NCBI RefSeq assembly: GCF_025370785.1
Contig: NZ_JAMXFA010000023.1
Location: forward strand, 9,909 to 73,908
From: Laspinema olomoucense D3b
GTDB taxonomy: Bacteria; Cyanobacteriota; Cyanobacteriia; Cyanobacteriales; Laspinemataceae
Length of the DNA stretch: 64,000 bases
Direction: 5' to 3'
The notes beneath the pieces are model-generated. The model did no database searches and was not told the origin of the DNA. It worked only from the letters and a program-made list of their open reading frames with translations. Each line of letters starts with the position of its first letter. Positions within the stretch are counted from its first letter, which is position 1. Shown piece after piece: positions 1-8,888 of the stretch. The position numbers and the translations under genes were made by a program.

Positions 1-2
1 CC

Positions 3-755
3 TTAATTTCCCGGATAATATTCAATTAATTTTAGGTCGGTTTCTGCGATCGCCCCGTGATGTTGATATTGATATCGCGTAATACCGATGCCGGGAACAA
101 AATAAATACTCATCATATCCGGTCCAGTTCGGAAGGTTAAATGATACTGAATATGACTATCCCGAGATGCAAATCCCTCGGCGTCTAATTCCACTTGCTC
201 CGATGTCTCAACGTTCCATCGATATCCCCCATCCAGGCGCGTGATCTGTTCTGAAGGACCAAACACTTTACCCGGAATTAGGGGCAGATCAAGCAAGAGT
301 TCTATGTCTTCCACTAGGTTCACCAACACATCCCCCTCATCGGTTAACCGTTGCAAGACAAGTCTGGCTCTTTCATTACTGACTAAATAAAACTTTCCCG
401 GTGAGACTTCAATAATTAGATGGTCTCCCCGTTCTTTTCCTTCACTATACCAGGCTACGTCAGCGGGATATCCTTTTAAAATCGCAACTTTCAAAGGTCC
501 GCGTTCAAAGGCATCTACTACTTCCATTTTCCAGGTGATTCGGGTTTGCTTGACTTCACCGGAATTGGTGGGCATCCACTGAGTGATCCCCTCATAAACC
601 CAGTAGCTTCCTGGAACCAGGGGAAAATCGACGCGGGGTATTTCTGTGGTGACGGTGCTAGGGGGGATCTGGTCTTTTTGAAGTGGGATTACCTCGCGAA
701 CTCCCAAGAAAAAGAGGGTTAATATTGCTAAAAAAAACAGCCACTTAGGTTTCAT
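3..755 (-). CDS. Exported or membrane-anchored hypothetical protein
   Basis: I do not recognise the family. The 250-residue product starts with a basic tip and one hydrophobic stretch (about residues 4-18). This looks like a signal anchor or uncleaved signal peptide, since no clear cleavage site or lipobox follows. The rest is a soluble domain rich in beta-type segments, with short aromatic motifs such as PGSYWVYEG near residue 48 and a closing segment around FVPGIGITRY. That pattern recalls periplasmic or outer-surface beta-sandwich proteins. The frame is complete, with a stop at the left edge of the window. About 880 bases without a gene separate it from the next one, so it seems to be transcribed alone. 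Real coding: fairly sure. Function: unknown. Confidence 0.7.
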   Translation of the reverse strand: MKPKWLFFLAILTLFFLGVREVIPLQKDQIPPSTVTTEIPRVDFPLVPGSYWVYEGITQWMPTNSGEVKQTRITWKMEVVDAFERGPLKVAILKGYPADVAWYSEGKERGDHLIIEVSPGKFYLVSNERARLVLQRLTDEGDVLVNLVEDIELLLDLPLIPGKVFGPSEQITRLDGGYRWNVETSEQVELDAEGFASRDSHIQYHLTFRTGPDMMSIYFVPGIGITRYQYQHHGAIAETDLKLIEYYPGN

Positions 756-1634
756 GAAATGCCCGTCTATAATAATGCAGGTAAATAACGAGAACGAGAA
801 AAATTTTTCGCCCCAGGGTTTGTTAAAATAGTACCGATTGAGGCAATCCAGATCGGGATTGTTTGCCTGCTCCCGCTGTCCCGGAATTTAGCCGCGATGG
901 GGATATCCGGGAAGGGAGATGGAGTTAATCTCAATGGGCGATCGCAGGACCTTCTAAGCTTATTTCCCTGATGAGGGACTCTTTCAGAAGTGCTGATGGG
1001 GATCTCCACCGATGCTAAGGGCGGAATGGAGTGGGGATCAATGTCACTTCTGTGCGGGAATCGACGTGATGCGATCGCACCTTAGAAAAGGGGCCAACTG
1101 CTCTCCAGTAACTGCTCCAGCTCTCCTGCCTCAGGGCATTGCCTAAAGCGATGTTAACCCTTGCCTTTTTAAGAGTACCACTGGGGCGCTAAAATTTAGG
1201 TCATGAATTCCCCATGATAATTTGGGGGATATTTTGTTGCAGATCAGGTCAATTTCCCTGCTGTGTATGAGACAGGGGTTGCACTCCCCGTCTTGGGTCT
1301 CTCCTCAAGGCGATCGGCACGACTCGACTCCATCATATATAGTCCCACAGTTATGCCTGTACATTTTTGTCCGTGGGAGTATCTTGCTCGCTAGTAGTAC
1401 ACAATTTAAATGCCGAACACCCTATCTGAATCGGTCTGGTGTTCAGGAGTCATAAATCCAAAAGAAAGAGCCAGCCAACCACCCCCGAGGTCTGGCTTAG
1501 AAAACATTGAATTGAATGCTGATCCGTGGAATAAAAAATTAGAAATATAGCCCAGCAGAAAGCAACGGTCAAGGGCTAATTGGGAGTGAGACTGGAAGAA
1601 GTTCTGAAAAAAGGACTAGGGTAATTGCTTTAAT
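756..1634. other. Long intergenic region with a cluster of hairpins
   Basis: About 880 bases without a convincing gene. The short open frames here have no recognisable composition or ribosome site. Three successive inverted repeats lie between 1344 and 1497: CCCAC/GTGGG (1344-1377), GAACACC/GGTGTTC (1415-1444) and AGCCAG/CTGGCT (1469-1497). They could belong to an untranslated leader or a small RNA. I cannot match them to a known RNA family. Confidence 0.35.
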
Positions 1635-1895
1635 TCAGTCCCCTTCTTTCTCGGACTCAAGACACTTTTCTAATACAAAATTCATTTGTTCAACTGCCTC
1701 TTGAATGCGATGCAAATGTTGAATGCAGGTAGTGATTTCCCAGGTATTGCCAAAACAGGCTAACAAAAAGGTAGACTGGTGAATGATTTCTAAGGGGGCC
1801 AGAAATTCATCACCAACGGTCTGGAGCAGACGTGCTTTCAAATCGCACGGGGGCTTGGGTTCTGGGGATGGGCCCGAGTAAAGGGATGTTGACAT
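1635..1895 (-). CDS. Stand-alone degenerate HisKA-like dimerisation domain
   Basis: An 86-residue protein whose residues 20-80 line up by eye with the dimerisation/phosphoacceptor helices of cyanobacterial histidine kinases. EFLAPLEII sits where kinases have HEFRTPLTTI, and HLHRIQEAVEQMNFVLEKCL matches the usual second helix. The phosphoacceptor histidine is replaced by Asp in VGDEFLAPL, and no ATP-binding domain follows before the stop. It therefore cannot be a working kinase. It may be a helix-bundle partner that dimerises with a real kinase, or a remnant of one. The frame is intact from an ATG with GGGA eight bases upstream. The resemblance is visual and needs a profile search. Coding status is likely; function is unproven. 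Confidence 0.6.
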   Translation of the reverse strand: MSTSLYSGPSPEPKPPCDLKARLLQTVGDEFLAPLEIIHQSTFLLACFGNTWEITTCIQHLHRIQEAVEQMNFVLEKCLESEKEGD

Positions 1896-2194
1896 AGCGA
1901 TTTCCCAATCATTAATATAATTAATATCCCTGAAAAGTTTTTCTGATGCAGCGATCGCAGGCGAGGGGTCCAGTGAGTCCGCCTGGGTTGAAAGTGTGAC
2001 TGAACTCTACAGAAGTCGGTGAGGGCGATCGCATCGCTACCCCGGCGATCCCCGGGATTGACCCGTTGGCAACTCCCCAAACCCTTTAAAATAATCAAGT
2101 GACCTCTGGGGTCAACGTGTTGATTCCAGCATTGATTCCACGGGTTTTTCCCAGGGCGAGATTCCTGTGTTTCTGTAGCCATTAAGGATCGACT

Positions 2195-2965
2195 ATGAAC
2201 CGAAAATTTCTCCTTCCGGCAGTCTTGTTCAGTACCCTATGCTTTACGAGTGTTGCCACTGCCGAAAATATTCAACATACTCAACAACTGCTTTCCACCA
2301 AGCAATGTCCCCAGTGTGACCTCAGTGGTGCCGGTTTGGTGATGGCAAATCTGGCGAATGCTCAACTCAATGGAGCAAATTTGGTCCGGGCGAATCTGAG
2401 TCGTGCTCAACTGACAGGGGCGGACCTCAGTGGTGCGGACCTCAAAGGTGCTTCTTTGTTTGGCGCCAACCTGATGGGGGTGAATCTCCAGGGTGCGGAT
2501 CTGCGGGGTGCAGATTTGCGAGAGGCGTATCTTGTGGATGTGAATTTAACCGGCGCACAGTTGGAGGGGGCAAATCTCCAAGGAGCGATCGGGACTCCGC
2601 AGACTGTGTTAGCGGTAGAGGATGTTTATAACTGGGGCGTAGCAGAAGCGCAGCGCAACAATCATAAGAAGGCGATCGCCTATTTTGATCAAGCATTAGT
2701 CATGGATCCGGAATTTGCCCCTGCCTATCTCGCACGGAGTATCGTTCGTGCAGATAGCGGAGATTTCGCCGGTGCTCAAGGCGATGCGGAATATGCGAAA
2801 CAATTGTTTGCGATTCAAAACAATACTCAGGCTTTTGAAGCCACACAGGTCCTGATTGCTCAAATTGAAGCGGCCCAAAATCCAGAAGCAGCGGAGTCAG
2901 GGGGGGGCGGTTTTATGCGTTTTGTCGGTTCGATGGGGGTACTGTTGCTGCGATTAATGTTGTAA
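2195..2965 (+). CDS. Exported pentapeptide-repeat protein with TPR
   Basis: A 256-residue protein with a classic signal peptide (about residues 1-23, cleavage after VATA). A pentapeptide-repeat block follows at about residues 42-132, in the A(D/N)Lxx pattern, for example GADLSGADLKGASL. A TPR-like helical pair follows at about 143-215, with AIAYFDQALVMDPEFAPAYLAR as its core. The C-terminus has a glycine run and a short hydrophobic segment (about 238-256) that could anchor or pack against a membrane. Pentapeptide repeats form a square beta-helix used for protein contacts, so a periplasmic or thylakoid-lumen scaffold role is plausible. The substrate or partner is unknown. A strong palindromic hairpin lies about 120 bases downstream. 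Confidence 0.85.
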   Translation: MNRKFLLPAVLFSTLCFTSVATAENIQHTQQLLSTKQCPQCDLSGAGLVMANLANAQLNGANLVRANLSRAQLTGADLSGADLKGASLFGANLMGVNLQGADLRGADLREAYLVDVNLTGAQLEGANLQGAIGTPQTVLAVEDVYNWGVAEAQRNNHKKAIAYFDQALVMDPEFAPAYLARSIVRADSGDFAGAQGDAEYAKQLFAIQNNTQAFEATQVLIAQIEAAQNPEAAESGGGGFMRFVGSMGVLLLRLML

Positions 2966-3081
2966 ATATTTTGTACGATGGTGAGATTTTGGATTTAACC
3001 GGCGTAGGGGTTAATGAATTGGATCTCCCGCTGAATGGGCGATCCCGGGCTGGGGAGTACCAATTCTGGGTGAATTTACGC

Positions 3082-3109
3082 AGGGAGTGCGATCGCGATC
3101 GCACTCCCT
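3082..3109 (+). terminator. Perfect palindrome with two HIP1 cores, probable terminator
   Basis: A 28-base perfect inverted repeat, AGGGAGTGCGATCG plus its complement, followed by TTTT. It lies downstream of the pentapeptide-repeat gene. The centre contains two overlapping HIP1 octamers, so it is both a terminator-like stem and a HIP1 site. Confidence 0.6.
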
Positions 3110-3224
3110 TTTGCTAGAATCTCACTCATCCTGTGCGATCTGAATCACTCACTGGCACGGGTTAATCAGGGATTCTACTAATAGAGGATTTGAATCGGCC
3201 ATTGACAAGGAAGGTGCGCCAATC

Positions 3225-3368
3225 ATGTGGGAAAAATTATTTTTATCGGCGATAATTACATTAATACTCAGTGTTTTCGCCAGTGGTTATGACCAAGTTG
3301 CCCCGCAACGACACTCTCATCAATCGGAGCAGGGATCCCTATCCCCGGTGGTGATGCTCATTAAATAA
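3225..3368 (+). CDS. Small putative membrane or exported protein
   Basis: A 47-codon frame, from MWEKLFLSAII to SPVVMLIK, with a hydrophobic segment at about residues 5-20 and a polar, His/Gln-rich tail. A good ribosome site (AAGGAAGG) lies about nine bases before the ATG. It could be a short secreted or single-pass membrane peptide. I do not recognise it. It is supported only by the ribosome site, the hydrophobic pattern and its position in otherwise empty DNA. Confidence 0.45.
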   Translation: MWEKLFLSAIITLILSVFASGYDQVAPQRHSHQSEQGSLSPVVMLIK

Positions 3369-3688
3369 CTTCGCCATTGACTCGTTTGCGTCTACTCTCG
3401 TGCATCTACTTTGATATTTTTTTATTCTATAAACCTCATAGACCCAGCTAATAAATCATCCCGCCTCTCCCACCCCGATTCCCGCTACATCATCGGCGGT
3501 TAGGTAGACTTGGCGGTGCAATAAAACCAGACCGGCGAGGGTTAAAACCCTCGCCGGTTGTCGATTTCCCTGGATATCATGTTTGCTCGATCGCCCACAG
3601 TGAGCTAACCCCCTTTCCCCCCTTCCTTGCAAAGGATGGGGGAGAAGAGGAAGAGATGGTTTTTTAGGTTAATGCACCGGACTGGATA
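3369..3688. other. Intergenic region between small ORF and nadE
   Basis: About 320 bases without a gene. It holds one strong hairpin at 3531-3559, listed separately. I see nothing else. Confidence 0.5.
3531..3559. terminator. GC-rich hairpin between convergent genes
   Basis: ACCGGCGAGGGTT pairs with AACCCTCGCCGGT around a short A loop. No good T run follows on either side. It lies between the small plus-strand ORF and the end of nadE, so it may end transcripts from both sides. Confidence 0.45.
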
Positions 3689-5455
3689 TTATTCCACACA
3701 GAGGGGGAGTTGCGGCACCTTGGCGGCGATCGGCATTCGCCAACCTGTTCCAAAGGCGCGATCGGTGACTTTCAATCCAGGGGGGGCTTGTCGGCGCTTA
3801 AATTCAGCCCCATTTAACAACTTCACCACCCGTTGCACTAAGGCGGTTTCATGTCCTGCCGCGACAATTTCGGGAATCGATTCATGGTTGTGAATCAGGC
3901 GATCGAGAATATCATCCAGAATGTCATAAGGGGGAAGGGAATCTTGGTCAATTTGTCCGGGTTTGAGCTCGGCACTGGGGGGTTTACTCAAAACACTTTC
4001 GGGAATAATAATTTTACCCGGTTCGCGGGAATTGAGCCATTGACAAATGGCATATACTTGAGTTTTTAGAACATCAGAAATGGCGGCTAATCCTCCATTC
4101 ATATCTCCATAGAGGGTACAATATCCGACGGCCATTTCTGATTTATTGCCGGTGGAAATCAGCAGATATCCAAATTTATTGGAGATTGCCATTAATAAAT
4201 TGCCCCGAATCCGCGCTTGGAGGTTTTCTTCGGTGACATCTCGGGGTGAGTCGGCAAACAAATCCCCTAGGGTCTTGTCATAACAATCCATTAAATCGGC
4301 AATGGGAAGGGAGTAGGTTTTCAAGCCGAGGTTTTGGGCGAGTTCCACAGCATCAATCACCGATTGTTGGGAGGTATGGGGGGAAGACATGAGGATGCCA
4401 ATAACATTGGAGGGTCCGATCGCCTCGCTGGCGATCGCCGCCACTAGAGACGAATCAATCCCCCCACTTAACCCAATCACGACTTTAGAAAATCCGCACT
4501 TGCGGGTATAGTCTCGCACTCCTAACACCAAGGCGGACCAAATTTCTTCCGCTGGACTCAGGGGTGTTCCCTGGGTTTGAGTAAGGGGTTGGGAGGCGAT
4601 CGCCTCCTTGTTGAGCGAAAGCGGACGTAAATCTCGGCTTTTTTCGTCTAACTCCACCGCCACTAAATCCGGTTGAAATCCCGCAGCTAGGGCCACCCGT
4701 TCTCCCAGTTTGTTGAAGGCAATGCTATATCCATCAAAAATCAAGTCATCATTGCCCCCGACTTGGTTAGCATAGATAATGGGTTTGTGATAACGCACTG
4801 CCACATGATTGAGCATTGCTTCTCGGAGTTTTTGTTTCCCCACAGTGTAAGGAGAGGCGGATAAATTAATAATGACATCGGCTCCTTCTTCGACTAAATT
4901 GGCAATGGGATTACTGGGGTATTGCCGTTTTCCCCAAAATTCTTCATCATTCCATAAGTCTTCACAAATCGTCACGCCGATGCGGATTGGGGGAGAACCC
5001 TGGGGGTGGGAGGGAAAGCCAAACTCACCTAAATTAAAATAATTACTCACATAAGAGGGTTCAAAATAGCGATTTTCATCAAACACATCGTAAGTCGGCA
5101 ACAGGCGTTTGTGGAAGTATTGCTGAATTTTGCCATTGAAGAGTAAGGCGATACTATTATATAAGGATTTGCCTCCGGTGGTATGGGCGAGGGTATGGGT
5201 TTCCACGGTTCCCACTAAGACGGCGATCGCTGGAGGTAATTCTTGAGCCAGTTGTTGTAATTGCCAGGACATCGCCTCAATAAAACTCGGACGCAAGAGC
5301 AAATCCCGAGGCGGATAACCGCACAAAGAGAGTTCTGGAGTTAGCATCAGGTCAATTCCCTGGGCGGCAGCTTGGGTGGCAGCTTGCAGAATCTGTTGGG
5401 AATTGCCTCGGAGATCTCCAATGGTGGGATTAAGTTGGGCGATCGCAATTTTCAT
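3689..5455 (-). CDS. nadE: Glutamine-dependent NAD+ synthetase
   Basis: A 588-residue, two-domain NAD+ synthetase that makes NAD from nicotinate adenine dinucleotide using glutamine as ammonia donor. The N-terminal nitrilase-type glutaminase has the Glu-Lys-Cys triad at E41 (TPELSLCGYPP), K116 (YFHKRLLP) and C164 (VTICEDLW). The C-terminal synthetase carries the ATP-pyrophosphatase loop SGGIDSS at about 330-336, and later STGNKSEMAVGY. The length is normal for the fused bacterial form. It is the last gene of a minus-strand run nadD-nrtR-nadE, with 56 bases after nrtR, so it is probably cotranscribed and controlled by NrtR. Confidence 0.97.
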   Translation of the reverse strand: MKIAIAQLNPTIGDLRGNSQQILQAATQAAAQGIDLMLTPELSLCGYPPRDLLLRPSFIEAMSWQLQQLAQELPPAIAVLVGTVETHTLAHTTGGKSLYNSIALLFNGKIQQYFHKRLLPTYDVFDENRYFEPSYVSNYFNLGEFGFPSHPQGSPPIRIGVTICEDLWNDEEFWGKRQYPSNPIANLVEEGADVIINLSASPYTVGKQKLREAMLNHVAVRYHKPIIYANQVGGNDDLIFDGYSIAFNKLGERVALAAGFQPDLVAVELDEKSRDLRPLSLNKEAIASQPLTQTQGTPLSPAEEIWSALVLGVRDYTRKCGFSKVVIGLSGGIDSSLVAAIASEAIGPSNVIGILMSSPHTSQQSVIDAVELAQNLGLKTYSLPIADLMDCYDKTLGDLFADSPRDVTEENLQARIRGNLLMAISNKFGYLLISTGNKSEMAVGYCTLYGDMNGGLAAISDVLKTQVYAICQWLNSREPGKIIIPESVLSKPPSAELKPGQIDQDSLPPYDILDDILDRLIHNHESIPEIVAAGHETALVQRVVKLLNGAEFKRRQAPPGLKVTDRAFGTGWRMPIAAKVPQLPLCVE

Positions 5456-5511
5456 GATATTGAGTGACCAATTGGGGGATAAACGGGTAAACTTTGGGGT
5501 TAAAACTATCC

Positions 5512-6228
5512 CTAAATAAACACTAAGGGTTTATTTTTCAACGGAGCAAATGCTTCGGCATCAAAGCGGTAAAGGGCGGCGGGCCGACCTGCACCGCGAG
5601 ACACTTTCATTTTTGTATCGGATAAAAAGCCCAGTTTGAGAATTTTGGCCCGAAAATTAGAATAATCGGCGAAATTTTCCCCTAAAACTGTGGCATAAAG
5701 TTGATACAGTTCACTTAAGGTAAATAATTCCGGCAGCACATCAAAGGCGATCGGGCTGTACTCCAGTTTGTTCCGTAGGCGGCGATGACCATATTCCACC
5801 ATGCGATTGTGATCAAAGGCCAGATGGGGCACTTCATCCAGGGGATACCAGGCAATCCCCCGGACTCCAGTTCCCATCAGTTGTGCTTCTTCAAACCGGA
5901 CTAAGGCAAAATAGCTCACAGAAAGATAGCGCAAAGGTTGAGAGTCTGAAAGTTCGCGGGGGTCGCGTCCCGGTCCGGCAAAGGTGTACAGTTGTTCGAG
6001 GTAGAGATTCTGGACTTGGATTTTTTCCGATAAAATGCGATAGGCCGCATCTTCCAGGGATTCACCGTGACGAACTAAAGTACCGGGTAAACTCCATTGT
6101 CCGAGAAAGGGCTCACTTTCGCGCATGACGAGGAGAATCAGCAAGCGATTTTGTGCGGGATCGACGGAGAAGATCGCATTATCGACTCCCACTTTAAAGT
6201 TGAGTGGAAGACCCAAAGACGCTGCCAT
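5512..6228 (-). CDS. nrtR: NrtR-type Nudix-like regulator of NAD synthesis
   Basis: A 238-residue protein with an N-terminal Nudix fold (about 1-150) and a C-terminal winged-helix part (about 155-238, ending ...GRPAALYRFDAEAFAPL). This is the NrtR architecture. The Nudix box is degenerate: in the segment TLVRHGESLEDAAYRILSEK the catalytic RE has become RI and the EE pair has become SE, so hydrolase activity is probably lost. That fits a sensor rather than an enzyme. NrtR repressors respond to ADP-ribose and control NAD genes. Here the gene lies between nadD (4-base gap) and nadE, and pncB is nearby, which supports the call strongly. I cannot point to its operator. Confidence 0.9.
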   Translation of the reverse strand: MAASLGLPLNFKVGVDNAIFSVDPAQNRLLILLVMRESEPFLGQWSLPGTLVRHGESLEDAAYRILSEKIQVQNLYLEQLYTFAGPGRDPRELSDSQPLRYLSVSYFALVRFEEAQLMGTGVRGIAWYPLDEVPHLAFDHNRMVEYGHRRLRNKLEYSPIAFDVLPELFTLSELYQLYATVLGENFADYSNFRAKILKLGFLSDTKMKVSRGAGRPAALYRFDAEAFAPLKNKPLVFI

Positions 6229-6232
6229 TGGT

Positions 6233-6811
6233 TTAGCTCACATCCTGATAGGCGTATAAGTTTTCCCGTTGGATATAACGGGCAACGGGGGGCGTGAGAA
6301 CTTGTGAGGTTTGGGTTTGACGATAGGCGGTGGAGGAAACATCGGGAAGATGCAAGTCGGCGATCGCCACGGATGCTCCCATTTGCCGGAGTCGGTCGAG
6401 TTCCGGTTCGCGAATGGGTGCTCCCGGTCGCGGGACAACCAGCAGATTGACTTGAGAGAGCAAGTCCTCCACGTGATACCACCGAGGCAACTGGGGGATT
6501 AAGTCTGACCCGATTACGAGATACAGTTCAGCCTCGGGCCATTTTTGGCGGGCAATTCGCACTGTTTCTAAGGTCCGGGGTTGACTGAGTTCGGCATCAA
6601 AGTAGAGATTGTTCCGAGGATTGTCCGGGTCTTCCATCAGCAACTGCAACATCTGCGATCGATGGCGCAGGGGAGTTTGATGAGATTTAAAGGGATTGTC
6701 TGACGCCCAAATCGCCACGGCATCAAACTTTTGAGACAGCCAGCTCACTATTTTTTGATGGGCTTTGGTCGGGGGGTCGGCACTGGTACCAAAGAGTGCA
6801 AGGGTGATCAT
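6233..6811 (-). CDS. nadD: Nicotinate-nucleotide adenylyltransferase
   Basis: NadD transfers AMP to nicotinate mononucleotide in NAD synthesis. The nucleotidyltransferase signature is plain: ALFGTSADPPTKAHQ near the start, with the T/HxGH-like motif given as TKAH, and the ISSTxxR-equivalent DVSSTAYR near residue 168. I chose the ATG at 6811 (MITLALFG) because the fold begins directly there. A GTG at 6838 would add nine residues with no family support. It is about 192 residues long, the usual size. It is the first gene of the nadD-nrtR-nadE run. Confidence 0.93.
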   Translation of the reverse strand: MITLALFGTSADPPTKAHQKIVSWLSQKFDAVAIWASDNPFKSHQTPLRHRSQMLQLLMEDPDNPRNNLYFDAELSQPRTLETVRIARQKWPEAELYLVIGSDLIPQLPRWYHVEDLLSQVNLLVVPRPGAPIREPELDRLRQMGASVAIADLHLPDVSSTAYRQTQTSQVLTPPVARYIQRENLYAYQDVS

Positions 6812-6994
6812 TTTTAGATGAGGGGGTGAGAACGACACAATCTATCCAGGCTAGAGTTCTGAGTTTGAAAGTCATCCAGGTGGATGAATAAATTCCTCAA
6901 CACTCCCGGAGGAAAACAGAAATCGAGGGTCAAGGCAAAACTCGCCGATAGTGCACCCGGACTGTTTAAAATAGCCAGAGGTCGAAAGACTGAC

Positions 6995-8407
6995 TCACAT
7001 TTTATAATTTTGTAAGGTTTCTGCGGTCAGGGTTTGTAAGGGAGTCGAAATCTCGACCGATGCGCCCGTGGGTCGATGGATCCGGCGAAGTTCGGGGGGA
7101 AGAGATTCTACAGAATGCCTGGTTCTTTCGGCGATCGCCTCCAACATTTCCGGAGGATGAACCCGCTGGCCCTCTTTGAACAAAAGCTGCATCATCGGGA
7201 CTTCACCGGGTTCAACGGCCTCACTGACCAAGCCTAGGCGATCGCCCACAATCTGTCCCTCCTGATAGCGTCGGAAAATCTGCTTCCGTCCGGGATAGCT
7301 AACTTTTCCACTAGAATTTTTCATCACCGGCACGCCATCAATATCTACAATTTTATAAACCCCATTTACGGGCGTACCTGTGACTAACTTAGTCCCGATG
7401 CCAAAGCCATCAATCGGACAACCGGCGGCTTTCAATTCCGCAATTTTCCACTCATCCAAATCCCCACTCACAAAAATGGGGACATCGGGAAGCAGTTCTT
7501 GGACCTGTTTGGACAATTGGACTAAATCCCCGGAATCCAGGCGCACTCCTCCCACTTCCATTTCTCCCGCTTGGAGGCGATCGGCGATTTTCCGGGCTGC
7601 TTCAAGGGGATCATAAGTATCAATCAGTAAGGGAGAACCGGGAAAATAATGCTGAAACGCTCGAAACGCCTGCATCTCACTCCCTTCCGTTGCCGATAGG
7701 GCCATTACCAGGGCGTGAGCCATCGTTCCTGAAGGTTTCCGACCTAATTTGAGTGCTGCTAACACATTGGAGGTGGCATCCATTCCTGCCGCCAAAGCCG
7801 CTCGGGCGGCCCAAACCGAGGCTTGAGGACTAAAGGCCCGTCGCGTGCCAAACTCTAAAATCGAGGCTTCGGGACCGGCGACATCGCGAATGCGAGCCGA
7901 TCGCGTGGCGACCAGGGTCTGATAATTAATCGTGTTCAGTAAATAGGTTTCGACGATTTGAGCTTGCCACAGGGGAGCCTCCACCCGCAGTAAAGGTTCA
8001 TTGGCAAAGACTGCCGTTCCCTCGGGAACCGCCCAAATATTACCCTCAAACCGGGCATCGGCCAGGAGTGACCAAAATTTATCAGAGGCCCTGGAAAAAA
8101 TCCCAGTGGCTTGCAAACTGGCAATCTGGGCCTCGGTGAACCGGAATTGCTCTAGGTACTCAAAAACTTGAGCTAACCCCATTGCAATTAAATAACCAAA
8201 GCCTTCAGGAAGTTTGCGAACAAACAGCTCAAAGCTGGCGGTTCTGCCGTCAAGACCTTCCCCGGTGTAACAGGCGGCCATTGTCAATTGATAGAGGTCG
8301 GTCAACAGACTATAGTCCTCCGGGACCACAGTCAGTTCTAATCCGTCTTTACCCGCTGGGGAAAGGGGTTGCGGATTGAGATCATTGGGTTCAGTGGCAG
8401 TTGCCAT
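6995..8407 (-). CDS. pncB: Nicotinate phosphoribosyltransferase
   Basis: A 470-residue NAPRTase, which salvages nicotinate into the NAD pathway using PRPP. Family motifs are present: the opening LLTDLYQLTMAACY, the phosphohistidine-region segment EFGTRRAFSPQA near 187, and later GVRLDSGDL and GFGIGTKLVTG. The start at 8407 (MATATEPND) has AGGAA about nine bases upstream. It is on the same strand as nadD-nrtR-nadE, separated by roughly 180 bases, so it probably belongs to the same NrtR regulon even if transcribed separately. Confidence 0.95.
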   Translation of the reverse strand: MATATEPNDLNPQPLSPAGKDGLELTVVPEDYSLLTDLYQLTMAACYTGEGLDGRTASFELFVRKLPEGFGYLIAMGLAQVFEYLEQFRFTEAQIASLQATGIFSRASDKFWSLLADARFEGNIWAVPEGTAVFANEPLLRVEAPLWQAQIVETYLLNTINYQTLVATRSARIRDVAGPEASILEFGTRRAFSPQASVWAARAALAAGMDATSNVLAALKLGRKPSGTMAHALVMALSATEGSEMQAFRAFQHYFPGSPLLIDTYDPLEAARKIADRLQAGEMEVGGVRLDSGDLVQLSKQVQELLPDVPIFVSGDLDEWKIAELKAAGCPIDGFGIGTKLVTGTPVNGVYKIVDIDGVPVMKNSSGKVSYPGRKQIFRRYQEGQIVGDRLGLVSEAVEPGEVPMMQLLFKEGQRVHPPEMLEAIAERTRHSVESLPPELRRIHRPTGASVEISTPLQTLTAETLQNYKM

Positions 8408-8888
8408 GTGCCAGCTTCCTTGCTGAAAGGGGTTTGTTTAATTATAGTAGCATTTACCAAAATTTGTCACCGGGTCCGGATAAAAATCTCGGGGTTGAGG
8501 TGGGCGATCGCCCACCGTTCCTGGGAATTTCCGCAAATTTTTCGACCTGGGTTATGGTGGAATTCATTAAAAATCTCAGACCTAATCTTTTTTCCGAGGG
8601 CGTTTCTCTGAGCGGGGTGGAGAGAAAAGGGTCCGGATTCACAACAAATATGGTATAATTTAATGCGGATTCCAAGCAAGTTTAAATCGTAACAAATTGT
8701 AAACCCATCCCAGCGGCCTATTCCGGTTAAGTCCAGGATTCAACTATTGCGAACTAATAAGTTATCCTAAAAAATATTGCAAAAGTAACCGCTCCGGGGG
8801 GAACTCAGGTAAAGTAAAAAGTAACGAGGTCTAGGGATTGCGATCGCTGACTCGGATAACCTAAATGAACCTGATGAGGAGTTTTGTT
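8408..8888. other. Intergenic region upstream of pncB with an 18-base HIP1 palindrome
   Basis: About 480 bases between divergent genes. Open frames exist on both strands but have no recognisable protein composition. GGTGGGCGATCGCCCACC at 8499-8516 is a perfect 18-base palindrome around a HIP1 octamer. It is in the right place to be an operator for pncB, but HIP1 sites are so common here that this is weak evidence. Confidence 0.35.

Noticed and set aside
767-1009. 80-codon minus-strand frame
   Set aside because: No ribosome site or recognisable motif.
1838-2182. 114-codon minus-strand frame
   Set aside because: Overlaps the HisKA-like gene and reads as Arg/Pro-rich random sequence.
8499-8516. 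HIP1 palindrome as the NrtR operator
   Set aside because: HIP1 occurs everywhere in the window, and I see no matching copy before nadD.
8369-8679. Several overlapping open frames on both strands upstream of pncB
   Set aside because: No protein-like composition, no good ribosome site and mutual overlap; a promoter region is more likely.
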